Source of the DNA: Candidatus Latescibacterota bacterium
GTDB taxonomy: Bacteria > JAAXHH01 > JACQVL01
NCBI GenBank assembly: GCA_016209865.1
Contig: JACQVL010000344.1
Coordinates: 1-15,133 of the forward strand
Reading direction: 5' to 3'
DNA length: 15,133 bases
Positions 1-7,670 of the stretch are shown here, one piece after another. A program made the position numbers and the translations under genes. Position 1 is the first letter of the stretch. Every line of letters begins with the position of its first letter. The notes below the pieces were generated by a model. The model searched no databases, was not told the origin of the DNA, and saw nothing but the letters and a program-made list of their open reading frames with translations.

Positions 1-896
1 AGTCCCTGCCGTCTGGCGAACTCCAGCGCCGTCTCCGTCCCGTTTCCCTGGTTCTGTTCGAGCACTCCGCCCCGCTCGAACAGGTTGATCGGGAGCTGGA
101 TGACCCGGAAATGATGGACCGAGGAGATCGCTTCTGCGATGGCGTAGATCTGCTCCAAGGACGTAAAATCGGCGTCGGTCGACGGCCTGGGGAAGGTGTT
201 CGAGGAGATGCCGTAGGACGAGATCGTCCCGGCAGCCGCCTGGGTCTCCAGCCACTCGAACGCGGCCCGGATGCGCCGGTCGTATTCCTGGCGAGCCGAA
301 TCGACACTCCGGCCATGCTTGGCCGCCCAGCTCAGGTAGTACTCCGGGTTATGCAGCAGGTAGACGTCCACATGCTCGACGTTCATCCGCTCCATCGAGC
401 GATGGAGCTGGTCGTCGAGGAACTCCGGATGGAGACAGTGCCACAGCCCCCGGTCGTACTCCACCACCTCCGGAAATGGACTGCCCCGCTGTGCCCGTTC
501 GACCGCCCGGTCGTAGTTCTGGCCCTGGATGTAGCCGCCCTTCGTCACGATGATCACTTCGTCACGGCGGACCTGCCCCCGCGCGATCAGGGTCTCCAGG
601 ACGGCGGCGATGAGCTGTTCGCTGTTCCCGTCCCCGTAATTGGCGGAGGTATCGATCACGTTGACACCGGACGTGAGCGCCTGTTCGAGCGCCTGGACGT
701 GCGCCGCCACCCGGTAGTCGACCCGGTAGCACCCGAACCCGGCGTGACTGGCGATGAGGCCGGTACTGCCCAACGGACCGAACGCCGGCTGCAGGCCGGG
801 AAACCGGGACGCATACGCGGCGGTCGCCTCGTCGGTCGCCCGGCCGGCGATCCGCGACCGGCCGCCTGCTTGTTCGGACGGAGAAGGTTTGAGCAT
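1..896 (-). CDS. Aldo/keto reductase, C-terminus beyond window
   Basis: The minus-strand frame from ATG 896 to the window edge is open for 298 codons without a stop. It reads as an NAD(P)H-dependent aldo/keto reductase. The catalytic tetrad is visible: Asp82 and Tyr87 in DTSANYGDG, Lys119 in VTKGGY, and His182 in DVYLLHNPEYY. About 38 residues precede the barrel strand FGPLGSTGL; this extension (RATDEATAAYASRFPG) resembles that of a subfamily of bacterial aldo/keto reductases. A G-run (GGGGGG) about 5 nt upstream of the ATG can serve as ribosome binding site. The gene starts 14 nt after the GNAT stop, so the two are probably co-transcribed. The substrate cannot be told. The protein should continue to the left of position 1; the last complete codon is at 3-5. 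Confidence 0.88.
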   Translation of the reverse strand, partial: MLKPSPSEQAGGRSRIAGRATDEATAAYASRFPGLQPAFGPLGSTGLIASHAGFGCYRVDYRVAAHVQALEQALTSGVNVIDTSANYGDGNSEQLIAAVLETLIARGQVRRDEVIIVTKGGYIQGQNYDRAVERAQRGSPFPEVVEYDRGLWHCLHPEFLDDQLHRSMERMNVEHVDVYLLHNPEYYLSWAAKHGRSVDSARQEYDRRIRAAFEWLETQAAAGTISSYGISSNTFPRPSTDADFTSLEQIYAIAEAISSVHHFRVIQLPINLFERGGVLEQNQGNGTETALEFARRQG

Positions 897-910
897 ACAG
901 CCCCCCAGGT

Positions 911-2050
911 TCAGACGTAATTGTATCCGTACCACACCAGCGGCAACGGGAACACCGCGTCGAGCAAGGCCCGGAGTTCGGTGTCTTCCGGCAACACCGT
1001 CCGCGGGTCGACATCCGGCTCGACCACCCCGAAACAGAGCTGCGTCAGCGTCGATGAATCGAACGTGGCCGACTGATCCCCGCAGATGAAATGGATATGG
1101 TCGTTCGACGCTTTCCACCGCAGGCGATCCGATGACGCAGTCCCGACGAGCATCTCGATGTAGTCGAGGAACGTGGCGATGAAATGCTCCGGCAGGAGAA
1201 TCTTGACGGTGCCCGGATACCCGACGGGAGCGGGTGTGATCCCGTATCCTTTCATCAGGTGGGCCATTTCCGCGTCCGTCGCCAGGGTGATTACCTCCAC
1301 CGCCGCGCCGTACCGCTCGATGAGGGCGGGCAGGGCCTGGACGATCGCCGACCGGACGCCGGCGATCTCGACGAGACGCGCGACCGCCGGCTCGTTCGGG
1401 CGACTCGTCCGGGGACGTTGCACCCCAGCGTACGCGAGGGGGCGTCCCTGCTGGCGAATGAGCAGGGATTCGCCCGCCCGGTCGCACACCCAGCCGGACG
1501 CCACGTTGGTCCGGAAATCATCCACGCTCCGCACGTACCGGACGGCCTCACGAGCGTAGATGCGCGTCATCACCGGAATGTCATCCGGGGCCGCGGGCAC
1601 GACCTCGACCGCCCCGGTCGGGATGGCCTCACGATCGACGGTGAACCCGGCATACTGTCCGACCCGGACGGCCCCCAACCGCTGATAGAGGCCGCGTCCC
1701 CCGGAGATGAGCATCACCGCGCTGCCCTCCTCCTTCCCCTTCTGGACCGCCCGTTGCATGAGCGCCGTCGCCAGTCCCTGCCCCCGGTATTCCGGGTACG
1801 TGGCCACCGCCCCGATGCTGATCGTCTGGATCGTGCGGCCGAGGATGGACACATCACGGGTCAACGTGCCGACGTGGGAGACGACCCGCTTCCCATCGAC
1901 CATGACGAGGAGATGCTCGAAATTCTCCTCAGAGAACAACAGTGGGTACTGTCTTTCCATCCGTCCCGACCCATCTGGACGGAACACGGCGTTGACAAGC
2001 TGGCATAACGACTCGAATTCTTCTGGCCGCAACGACCGCGGTCCGTCCAT
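911..2050 (-). CDS. GNAT family N-acetyltransferase, Eis-like
   Basis: This 379-residue protein has an N-terminal GNAT domain. The acetyl-CoA binding loop R-G-Q-G-L-A lies at residues 89-94, after the strand SIGAVATYPEY. The long second half after GLYQRLGAVRVGQY is consistent with the multidomain Eis-type acetyltransferases (about 400 residues: two GNAT folds plus an SCP2-like end). That family acetylates amines on small molecules or proteins; the substrate here is unknown. The frame is open to a TTG at 2071, but I chose ATG 2050 because GAGGAG sits 6 nt upstream of it (2057-2062), which puts the Shine-Dalgarno inside the longer version. It lies upstream of the aldo/keto reductase in the same direction and is divergent from queC. 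I see no convincing minus-strand promoter between 2051 and 2150. Confidence 0.88.
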   Translation of the reverse strand: MDGPRSLRPEEFESLCQLVNAVFRPDGSGRMERQYPLLFSEENFEHLLVMVDGKRVVSHVGTLTRDVSILGRTIQTISIGAVATYPEYRGQGLATALMQRAVQKGKEEGSAVMLISGGRGLYQRLGAVRVGQYAGFTVDREAIPTGAVEVVPAAPDDIPVMTRIYAREAVRYVRSVDDFRTNVASGWVCDRAGESLLIRQQGRPLAYAGVQRPRTSRPNEPAVARLVEIAGVRSAIVQALPALIERYGAAVEVITLATDAEMAHLMKGYGITPAPVGYPGTVKILLPEHFIATFLDYIEMLVGTASSDRLRWKASNDHIHFICGDQSATFDSSTLTQLCFGVVEPDVDPRTVLPEDTELRALLDAVFPLPLVWYGYNYV

Positions 2051-2114
2051 ATCACTCTCCTCACAACTCAACCCGCTCGACGCATGTACAGTGTGTGTAA
2101 AGCCAGCACAGGCG

Positions 2115-2142
2115 TTGACTTTCTCGCCTTGCTCTATATATT
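2115..2142 (+). promoter_or_regulatory. Sigma-70-type promoter for queCEF
   Basis: TTGACT at 2115-2120 and TATATT at 2137-2142 are separated by 16 nt. An overlapping TATATA at 2135-2140 would give a 14-nt spacer and fits less well. Transcription would start near 2149, leaving a leader of about 70 nt that contains the heptamer array at 2173-2203. The match is by eye. Confidence 0.65.
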
Positions 2143-2172
2143 GAATCAGGGAGAATGTGTCAAGGCAATAGT

Positions 2173-2203
2173 GGTGGTCAGTAGTCGGTGGTCGGCGGTC
2201 GGT
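2173..2203 (+). repeat. Degenerate heptamer array GGTGGTC/AGTAGTC
   Basis: Four consecutive 7-mers (GGTGGTC, AGTAGTC, GGTGGTC, GGCGGTC) plus the first three bases of a fifth lie in the leader of queC, 14 nt before its start codon. The array is related to the GATCGGT/GGTCGGT array at 11084-11111. It resembles the short tandemly repeated repetitive (STRR) heptamers described in cyanobacteria. Function is unknown. Confidence 0.8.
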
Positions 2204-2217
2204 AAAAAACGAGAAAA

Positions 2218-2916
2218 ATGAAACCGAAGGCGGTTATCCTCTTAAGCGGCGGGGTCGATTCCGCGACGACGCTGGCGATCGCCCGGCGCGATGGGTTCGA
2301 CCTGTACGCCATCAGCTTTGATTACGGGCAACGCCACCGGTCTGAGCTGCGGGCGGCGCGCCGCGTCGCCGACGCGATGGGGGTGGTGCGTCATGTCCTC
2401 ATCCCGTTCGACCTGCGCGCGATCGGCGGCTCTGCACTCACAGACGACATCCCCGTCCCCAAAGGACGGGACGAGGCGGCGATGAGCGCGAACATCCCGG
2501 TGACGTACGTGCCCGCCCGCAACACCATCTTCCTGGCGTTTGCGCTCGGCTGGGCGGAGGCCCTGGGCGCGTTCGACCTGTACATGGGCGTGAACGCGAT
2601 CGACTACAGCGGCTATCCCGACTGCCGGCCGGAGTACATCGCCGCGTTCGAGCGCCTGGCCGTCCTCGCCACGAAAGCCGGCGTCGAGGGCGTCGGACGT
2701 TTCCGGGTTCACACTCCGCTCATCCGCATGACGAAGGCGGAGATCATCCGGACGGGGGCGGCGCTCGGCGTGGACTACAGCCTGACGCACAGTTGCTACG
2801 ACCCGACTCCGGACGGGTTGGCGTGCGGCCAGTGTGATTCGTGTCTCCTCCGGCAGAAAGGGTTCCGGTCGGCGGGTCTGTCCGACCCGACCCGGTACGC
2901 GGAGCGGCTGTCATGA
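2218..2916 (+). CDS. queC: 7-cyano-7-deazaguanine (preQ0) synthase QueC
   Basis: QueC converts 7-carboxy-7-deazaguanine, ammonia and ATP to preQ0 (EC 6.3.4.20), the common precursor of queuosine and archaeosine. The 232-residue length is normal for the family. The ATP PP-loop SGGVDS is at residues 10-15, followed by [11 protein letters not shown]. Four zinc-ligand cysteines lie near the end (193, 203, 206 and 209, in CYDP...CGQCDSC). The start at ATG 2218 gives [15 protein letters not shown] directly. The ribosome binding site is weak (GAGA at 2211-2214). Its stop overlaps the queE start (ATGA, 2913-2916), a translational-coupling arrangement. It is the first gene of queC-queE-queF. Confidence 0.96.
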   Translation: MKPKAVILLSGGVDSATTLAIARRDGFDLYAISFDYGQRHRSELRAARRVADAMGVVRHVLIPFDLRAIGGSALTDDIPVPKGRDEAAMSANIPVTYVPARNTIFLAFALGWAEALGAFDLYMGVNAIDYSGYPDCRPEYIAAFERLAVLATKAGVEGVGRFRVHTPLIRMTKAEIIRTGAALGVDYSLTHSCYDPTPDGLACGQCDSCLLRQKGFRSAGLSDPTRYAERLS

Positions 2917-3599
2917 AGATCGCGGAGGTGTTTTATTCGATCCAGGGCGAGGGCTTCCTCGTCGGCATGCCGTCCGTCTTCATCCGGACATCCGGCTGCA
3001 ACCTGCGCTGCCGGTGGTGCGACAGCCCGTATACCTCGTGGGCGCCGGAAGGGGAGGAGATGGCGCTGGATGCGATCCTGGAGGCCGTCGCGGGCTATCC
3101 CTCGCGTTACGTCGTCATCACGGGCGGAGAACCGTTGATCGCGCGGGACATCGTCGCGTTGACGGAGGCGTTCAAGACACGCGATTACCACGTCACCGTC
3201 GAGACCGCCGCGACCGTCGACAAGCCGATCGTCTGCGACCTTGCTTCCCTCAGCCCGAAGTTATCCAACTCCACCCCGTGGCACGAGGAAGGGGGGAAGT
3301 ATGCGGAACGCCACGAGCGGCTCAGGATGAACGTCAAGGTCATCCAGGCGTTCATCGGCCGGTATCCGTATCAACTGAAATGCGTCATCGACACGCCGGA
3401 CGATGTGGAGGAGGTCGAACGTTTGCTCCTTCGGCTGCGCGGCGTGGAGCGTGAACGGGTGATGCTGATGCCGCAGGGCGTGACGACGGCGGAGTTACTC
3501 GGCAAAGCGCGATGGCTGGGGGAGGAGTGCAAATCGCGTGGGTTTCGGTTCTGCCCGCGGGTGCAGATCGACCTGTACGGCAACACGAGGGGGACGTAG
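2913..3599 (+). CDS. queE: 7-carboxy-7-deazaguanine synthase QueE
   Basis: QueE is a radical SAM enzyme that contracts 6-carboxy-5,6,7,8-tetrahydropterin to 7-carboxy-7-deazaguanine (EC 4.3.99.3), the substrate of QueC. The iron-sulfur cysteines are 29, 33 and 36 in CNLRCRWCD, a CX3CX2C pattern. The SAM-contact motif ITGGEPL follows, and the N-terminal YSIQGEG is the usual QueE opening. The open frame extends upstream to 2841, inside queC, but the 228-residue form starting at ATG 2913 begins with the conserved [14 protein letters not shown] and overlaps the queC stop by 4 nt. The queF ribosome binding site overlaps its stop codon. Confidence 0.95.
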   Translation: MKIAEVFYSIQGEGFLVGMPSVFIRTSGCNLRCRWCDSPYTSWAPEGEEMALDAILEAVAGYPSRYVVITGGEPLIARDIVALTEAFKTRDYHVTVETAATVDKPIVCDLASLSPKLSNSTPWHEEGGKYAERHERLRMNVKVIQAFIGRYPYQLKCVIDTPDDVEEVERLLLRLRGVERERVMLMPQGVTTAELLGKARWLGEECKSRGFRFCPRVQIDLYGNTRGT

Positions 3600-3607
3600 G
3601 AGGGATG

Positions 3608-4012
3608 ATGTTAGAGCCGCGCACGCCGCAGTTCCCGTTCCAGGATGAGGCCGCGATCGACGCCGGGGTGCTGGAGACGTTTCCCTACGCCGACCCGGGT
3701 CAGCCGCTGGATATCGTCATCGAGACCGACGAATTCACCGCCGTCTGTCCCTGGACGGGCCTGCCCGATTTTGGAACGGTGACAATCACGTACGTTCCTG
3801 ATAAACAATGCCTTGAACTACGTTCCTTCAAGTATTACCTGCTCTCCTACCGCGCCGTAGGCATCGTCCAGGAACATGTCACACGCCGGATGCTCAACGA
3901 CCTGGTGCGCGCCTGCGACCCGATCCGGATGACGGTGAAGGTGGATTATCGGGTTCGGGGCGGGGTCCACACGGTCTGCACGGCGGAATACCGGAAGGGC
4001 GATGAAACGTGA
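3608..4012 (+). CDS. queF: NADPH-dependent preQ0 reductase QueF
   Basis: QueF reduces the nitrile of preQ0 to the amine preQ1 (EC 1.7.1.13), which is then inserted into tRNA by TGT. The 134-residue length matches the short unimodular type. The catalytic cysteine is Cys47 in VCPWTGLPDFG, with the general acid Asp54 in the same motif. The QueF signature region reads ELRSFKYYLLSYR, followed by QEH. Two adjacent ATGs exist (3605 and 3608). AGGAGG at 3598-3603, overlapping the queE stop, is spaced better for 3608; the other start adds one Met. It is the last gene of the que operon and is convergent with the PLP enzyme, 19 nt away. No clear terminator is visible in that gap. Confidence 0.95.
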   Translation: MLEPRTPQFPFQDEAAIDAGVLETFPYADPGQPLDIVIETDEFTAVCPWTGLPDFGTVTITYVPDKQCLELRSFKYYLLSYRAVGIVQEHVTRRMLNDLVRACDPIRMTVKVDYRVRGGVHTVCTAEYRKGDET

Positions 4013-4031
4013 TGCAAGGCTGGAAGGATTC

Positions 4032-5213
4032 TTACATCTTCCTCAACGCCTGATCCAGGTCTTCGATCACATCGTTCGCATCCTCGATCCCGATCGAGAA
4101 CCGCACCAACTCATCCTTGATCCCGATCGCCAGCCGTTCTTCCCGTGTCATCTCATAGAAGGACATGATGGCGGGCTGCTCGATCAGACTCTCCACTCCG
4201 CCTAAGCTGGGACCGATGTACGGGATGGTCAGATGGTCGATAAACCGGCTCGTCTGCTCAAGGTCGCCGTCCACCTCAAAACTCACGACCCCCCCGAACC
4301 CTCGCATCTGCTGGCGGGCAATCTGGTAATGCGGATGGCTTTCCAGTCCGGGATAATAGACCCGTTTGATCCGTGGGTGTTGTTCGAGGTACCGGGCAAC
4401 GGCCAGGCCATTCCGGTTATGCTGCTCCATGCGAACCCCGAACGTCTTCAGCCCCCGGATCAGCAAATACGCGCCGTGCGGGTCGATGATCCCCCCCATG
4501 ATGTCCCGAAACTCCTTGATCGCCGAGATGAGCGTCCGGCTCCCGATCACCACGCCTGCCATCAGGTCGTTATGGCCGCCCAGGTATTTGGTCGCGCTGT
4601 GGATGACGAGGTCGATCCCGTACGACAGCGGCTGCTGGTTATACGGGGTGGCGAACGTCCCGTCGATGAGGACTTTGACGCGATGCGCCCGTGCGATCCT
4701 GACCAGCCGCTCCAGGTCGAGCACGTTCAGGTAGGGGTTGGTCGGGGACTCCGAGATGATCAAACGGGTGCGGTCCGTGATCGCGTCGTCCAGGTGTTCA
4801 TAATTCCCGGTCTCGACGAAGCTCACGTCGATCCCGTACTTCGGGAGCACCTGCAGGCAGAACTGTCGGCTCCGCCGGTAGCATTCATCCATGATGATGA
4901 CGTGAGAACCGGCCGAGAGCATCGCTAACAAGACGGTCGTCAGGGCACACATCCCGGAGGAAAACAGGGCCGCGCTCTCTCCGCCTTCCAGCTCGACTAA
5001 CTTCTGTTCCGCCACATGCTGGGTCGGGTTGCCGTACCGGCCGTACTCTTCCCGGTCGATGCGTCCTGTCGTGTACTCGATGAGTTCCTGGGTGTTGCGA
5101 AAGACATACGTCGACGTCTGCACGATCGGGTTCGTGATCGCATGGAACATCTTCTGCCGCGACTCCCCCGCGTGTACCGCTCTGGTCGATGCCCCGCGCG
5201 CTTTATGGGCCAT
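4032..5213 (-). CDS. Cys/Met-metabolism PLP enzyme, cystathionine gamma-synthase/lyase type
   Basis: This is a fold-type I PLP enzyme of the transsulfuration family (cystathionine gamma-synthase, gamma-lyase, methionine gamma-lyase, O-acylhomoserine sulfhydrylase). The 393-residue length is typical. The Schiff-base lysine is Lys209 in HSATKYLGGHNDLMAG. The phosphate-binding EYGRYGNPT lies at residues 56-64, and the PLP-ring Asp184 is in LIDGTFATP. Asp-Gly replaces the Asp-Asn commonly seen there. CYRRSRQF resembles the plant-type cystathionine gamma-synthase equivalent, so that reaction is a reasonable but unproven guess. The frame is open upstream to 5276, but those residues are encoded by heptamer repeats. 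ATG 5213 has AGGGAG a few nt upstream and gives a normal N-terminus. It lies directly downstream of the palindrome at 5231-5400. Confidence 0.93.
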   Translation of the reverse strand: MAHKARGASTRAVHAGESRQKMFHAITNPIVQTSTYVFRNTQELIEYTTGRIDREEYGRYGNPTQHVAEQKLVELEGGESAALFSSGMCALTTVLLAMLSAGSHVIIMDECYRRSRQFCLQVLPKYGIDVSFVETGNYEHLDDAITDRTRLIISESPTNPYLNVLDLERLVRIARAHRVKVLIDGTFATPYNQQPLSYGIDLVIHSATKYLGGHNDLMAGVVIGSRTLISAIKEFRDIMGGIIDPHGAYLLIRGLKTFGVRMEQHNRNGLAVARYLEQHPRIKRVYYPGLESHPHYQIARQQMRGFGGVVSFEVDGDLEQTSRFIDHLTIPYIGPSLGGVESLIEQPAIMSFYEMTREERLAIGIKDELVRFSIGIEDANDVIEDLDQALRKM

Positions 5214-5230
5214 GAGCACTCCCTGAAAAT

Positions 5231-5400
5231 AAGGACGAAGGACAAAGGTCGAAGGACGAAAAAGACTGGTTGTCAATGTTCAGGACATGGTGCATACCTA
5301 AAATACCATAAATAGACACTGTAGCAGTGCATAATGTCGTGATTATTGATACCTGGTTTTTCCTCTTCTCTTCGTCCTTTGTCCTTCATCCTTCGTCCTT
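5231..5400. repeat. 170-bp imperfect palindrome with heptamer-repeat arms
   Basis: The left arm 5231-5260 consists of AAGGACG-type 7-mers (AAGGACG, AAGGACA, AAGGTCG, AAGGACG). The right arm 5371-5400 is its inverse (CTTCGTC, CTTTGTC, CTTCATC, CTTCGTC). The two arms match at about 26 of 30 positions when paired. A second pair of inverted segments, 5273-5294 and 5328-5349, matches at about 17 of 22. The centre carries CACTG-TAG-CAGTG at 5317-5329. The element fills the gap between the etfB stop (5405) and the PLP-enzyme ribosome binding site. No target-site duplication is visible at its ends. Confidence 0.8.
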
Positions 5401-5404
5401 GCCT

Positions 5405-6154
5405 TTACAGCACCTTCGCCTCTTCTCGCAGCCTGCGAATCAACTCGGGCACCGCGTCGACCCCCTTGCCGATGAACCGGCCGGCTTGCCGCTGGGGGGG
5501 GAGCGACAGGCTCACCGTCTCCACCCGCGAGGGGATGAGCGTGGCGGCCTGCTCTTCGATCGTCGCCCGTTTGGCCCGCATAATATCCTTGAGGGACGCA
5601 TACCGCGGCTCATTCAGTCCCTTTTGCGCCGTGAAGACCGCCGGCAGCGTCGTCTCGACCACTTCCTCCCCGCCCTCGATCTGCCGGTGCACGACCGCCC
5701 GTCCGTCGGTGATCTCCAGCTTCACGATCTGGCAGACGCACGGGAGGTTGAGCAGCTCGGCGACCATCGGGCCGACCTGCGCGTTGTCGTCATCGACCGC
5801 CTGCTTGCCGAACAGCAGCAGGTCGTACGGCCGATCCGCGAGGGCGGCCGCCAGCGCGGCCGCGGTGACCGACGCATCGAGGTCCGTCTCCGCCGTCTTG
5901 AGCAGGACGCCCCGATCCGCCCCCATCGCTAACGCGTTCCGGATGACCGCCGCCGCCTCGTCAGGCCCCAGGCAGATGACCGTCACCTCGCCCCCCAGCC
6001 GCTCTTTGAGCCTGATCGCCTCTTCGACCGCAAACTCATCGTACGGGCTCAACACGTAGTTGACGTCCCGCGTCTGGATCGTTCGCCCGTTCTCAGCCAC
6101 CCGGATACGCGTCTCTGTATCCGGAACCCGTTTGATGCAGACGATGATGTTCAT
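5405..6154 (-). CDS. etfB: Electron transfer flavoprotein beta subunit
   Basis: EtfB is the AMP-binding subunit of the EtfAB heterodimer that takes electrons from acyl-CoA dehydrogenases. The 249-residue length is normal. The N-terminus MNIIVCIKRVPDTET and the internal NYVLSPYDEFAVEEAIRLKE, FGKQAVDDDNAQVGPM and LPAVFTAQKGLNEPRYASL stretches are characteristic. The frame is open upstream into the thiolase, but ATG 6154 is preceded by GGGGAGAG and gives the canonical start. It is 23 nt downstream of the thiolase stop and is the last gene of the operon. The etfA partner, which usually sits next to etfB, is not in this window; the next element is the palindrome at 5231-5400. Confidence 0.95.
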   Translation of the reverse strand: MNIIVCIKRVPDTETRIRVAENGRTIQTRDVNYVLSPYDEFAVEEAIRLKERLGGEVTVICLGPDEAAAVIRNALAMGADRGVLLKTAETDLDASVTAAALAAALADRPYDLLLFGKQAVDDDNAQVGPMVAELLNLPCVCQIVKLEITDGRAVVHRQIEGGEEVVETTLPAVFTAQKGLNEPRYASLKDIMRAKRATIEEQAATLIPSRVETVSLSLPPQRQAGRFIGKGVDAVPELIRRLREEAKVL

Positions 6155-6177
6155 CCCGTCTCTCCCCGATTCTCCCG

Positions 6178-7380
6178 TTATGTCACGCGCTCCACGCTCA
6201 GCGCCACCGCGTTGCCTCCCCCCAGACACAGCGTCGCCAGTCCCGTCTTGGCGTCCCGCCGCTGCATCGCATACAGCAGCGTGGTCAGGACGCGCGCGCC
6301 GCTCGCGCCGACCGGATGGCCGAGCGCGACCGCCCCGCCGTGGACGTTGACCCGATCCCAGTCCCACCGGAGTTCCCGGCTGTCCGCCAGCACCTGGGCC
6401 GAGAACGCTTCGTTGATCTCGATCAGGTCGAACGCCCGCAGCGGCACGTCCAGCTTCTCCAGCAGACGATTGACCGCGATGACCGGGGCGTAGAAAATCA
6501 TCGCCGGTTCTGTCCCGCCCGCCGCGTACCCGGTGATGCGGGCGAGCGGCGTAATCCCGGCCTCCGCCGCCGCGGCCTGCGACATGATGACCAGCGCAGA
6601 CGCTCCGTCGTTCAGGCCAGGGGCATTCCCGGCCGTCACCGTCCCATCCTTGCGGAACACCGGCTTGAGCGCCGCCAGTTGCTCTAACGACGTGTCTGAT
6701 CGTGGAACCTCATCCGTATCGAACACTACAGAACCGCCCTTACGGTGCGGGACATCAACCGGAATCGTCTCCGCCGTGAACGCTCCCGCCTTGATGGCGG
6801 CGACCGCCTTCCGGTGGCTCTGGAGCGCGAACTCATCCTGTTCCTGCCGGGAGACAGCGAACCGTTCCGCGATCACCTCCGCCGCCTCGCCCATGTGAAA
6901 GTCACAGAACGCGCACCACAGTCCGTCGTGAATGACCGAATCGAGCACCTGCTGATGGCCGAGCCGATAGCCCTCCCGGACGCCGGTCAGCAGATGGGGC
7001 GTGTTGCTCATGCTTTCCATCCCGCCCGCGACGATGATGTTCGCATCCCCGGCCTTGATCGCCTGCGCCGCAAGCATGACCGCTTTCAGCCCAGAGCCGC
7101 ACATCTTATTGATCGTCAGACACGGGACCGAGGGCGGAATACGGCCGTGGATCGCCGCCTGACGGGCGGGCGCCTGCCCGATCCCGGCAGAGACGACATT
7201 GCCCATGATGACTTCATCGACCGACGCCGGGTCGATCCCGGCCCGCCGCACCGCCTCCCGGATAACGATCGCACCGAGTTGCGGAGCGGTGAGCGAGCTT
7301 AACCCGCCCATGAACTTTCCGGTCGGAGTCCGAACCGCGCTGACGATGACGGGCGTGTATCGAAGATTGAGAGTAGGCAT
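6178..7380 (-). CDS. Acetyl-CoA C-acetyltransferase (thiolase)
   Basis: Thiolase II condenses two acetyl-CoA or cleaves acetoacetyl-CoA (EC 2.3.1.9) and acts in acyl-CoA metabolism. The 400-residue length is normal. The nucleophile Cys94 is in INKMCGSGLKA, His355 is in ALGHPVGASG, and the proton-relay Cys385 is in LCLGGGNAVA. EINEAFSAQ and GGMESMSNTP are also present. I chose ATG 7380, behind AAGGAAA, because it gives MPTLNLRYTPVIVSAVRTPTGKF. An in-frame GTG at 7419 overlaps the stop of the upstream small gene (GTGA) and would add 13 residues; translational coupling from there is possible. It sits between two small unknown genes and etfB. Confidence 0.95.
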   Translation of the reverse strand: MPTLNLRYTPVIVSAVRTPTGKFMGGLSSLTAPQLGAIVIREAVRRAGIDPASVDEVIMGNVVSAGIGQAPARQAAIHGRIPPSVPCLTINKMCGSGLKAVMLAAQAIKAGDANIIVAGGMESMSNTPHLLTGVREGYRLGHQQVLDSVIHDGLWCAFCDFHMGEAAEVIAERFAVSRQEQDEFALQSHRKAVAAIKAGAFTAETIPVDVPHRKGGSVVFDTDEVPRSDTSLEQLAALKPVFRKDGTVTAGNAPGLNDGASALVIMSQAAAAEAGITPLARITGYAAGGTEPAMIFYAPVIAVNRLLEKLDVPLRAFDLIEINEAFSAQVLADSRELRWDWDRVNVHGGAVALGHPVGASGARVLTTLLYAMQRRDAKTGLATLCLGGGNAVALSVERVT

Positions 7381-7415
7381 CGTGGGTATTTCCTTACGGT
7401 ATGAGAGCAGATCTT

Positions 7416-7670
7416 TCACAACCGTTCCAGCTCATCGCTGATCAACTCTTGAAGCCCCTCAGTATGGACATGCAAATGCACAACGGAGCCTGTGAGCTCA
7501 GCAAGAATATCACCCATTTGATCAGCCGTCAGATGGTTCAGTCGAAGCTGAGCTAAAAGTTGAAGGGTACGCTGACATTCTTCACCTAATTCAGCCAGGA
7601 GTATGGCAAGAGTTTCATCCAGCTCAGGATGCTTCATCTTAGAATGCTTCGCTCTTGGTGGCGTACTCAT
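7416..7670 (-). CDS. Small hypothetical protein, 84 residues, helical
   Basis: I do not recognise a named family. The protein has a short basic N-terminus (MSTPPRAKHSKMKHPEL) and then looks helical and acidic (DETLAILLAELGEECQ, ILAELTGSVVHLHVHTEGL, ISDELERL). It has no signal peptide or membrane segment. The frame is open upstream to 7739, but ATG 7670 has a strong GAGGAGAGG ribosome binding site and overlaps the stop of the preceding 63-residue gene by 4 nt (ATGA). GC content of this stretch is about 48%, well below the flanking mutase and thiolase genes (about 62% in a line checked). It is downstream of a basic small protein, so the two may act together; this is inference. Confidence 0.75.
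   Translation of the reverse strand: MSTPPRAKHSKMKHPELDETLAILLAELGEECQRTLQLLAQLRLNHLTADQMGDILAELTGSVVHLHVHTEGLQELISDELERL

Noticed and set aside
111-920. 269-codon plus-strand frame at the left edge
   Set aside because: The opposite strand encodes an aldo/keto reductase with all four catalytic residues, so this frame is its shadow.
2143-2217. preQ1-I riboswitch in the queC leader, suggested by the A-rich stretch before the start codon
   Set aside because: The A-run is there, but the aptamer stem and the C-rich loop expected upstream are not; that stretch is a heptamer array.
4013-4031. Bidirectional terminator between queF and the PLP gene
   Set aside because: Only a 5-bp inverted match is seen near 4020-4045 and there is no T-run.
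5231-5400. CRISPR-like repeat array
   Set aside because: Units are 7 bp, contiguous and without spacers, and no cas genes are present.
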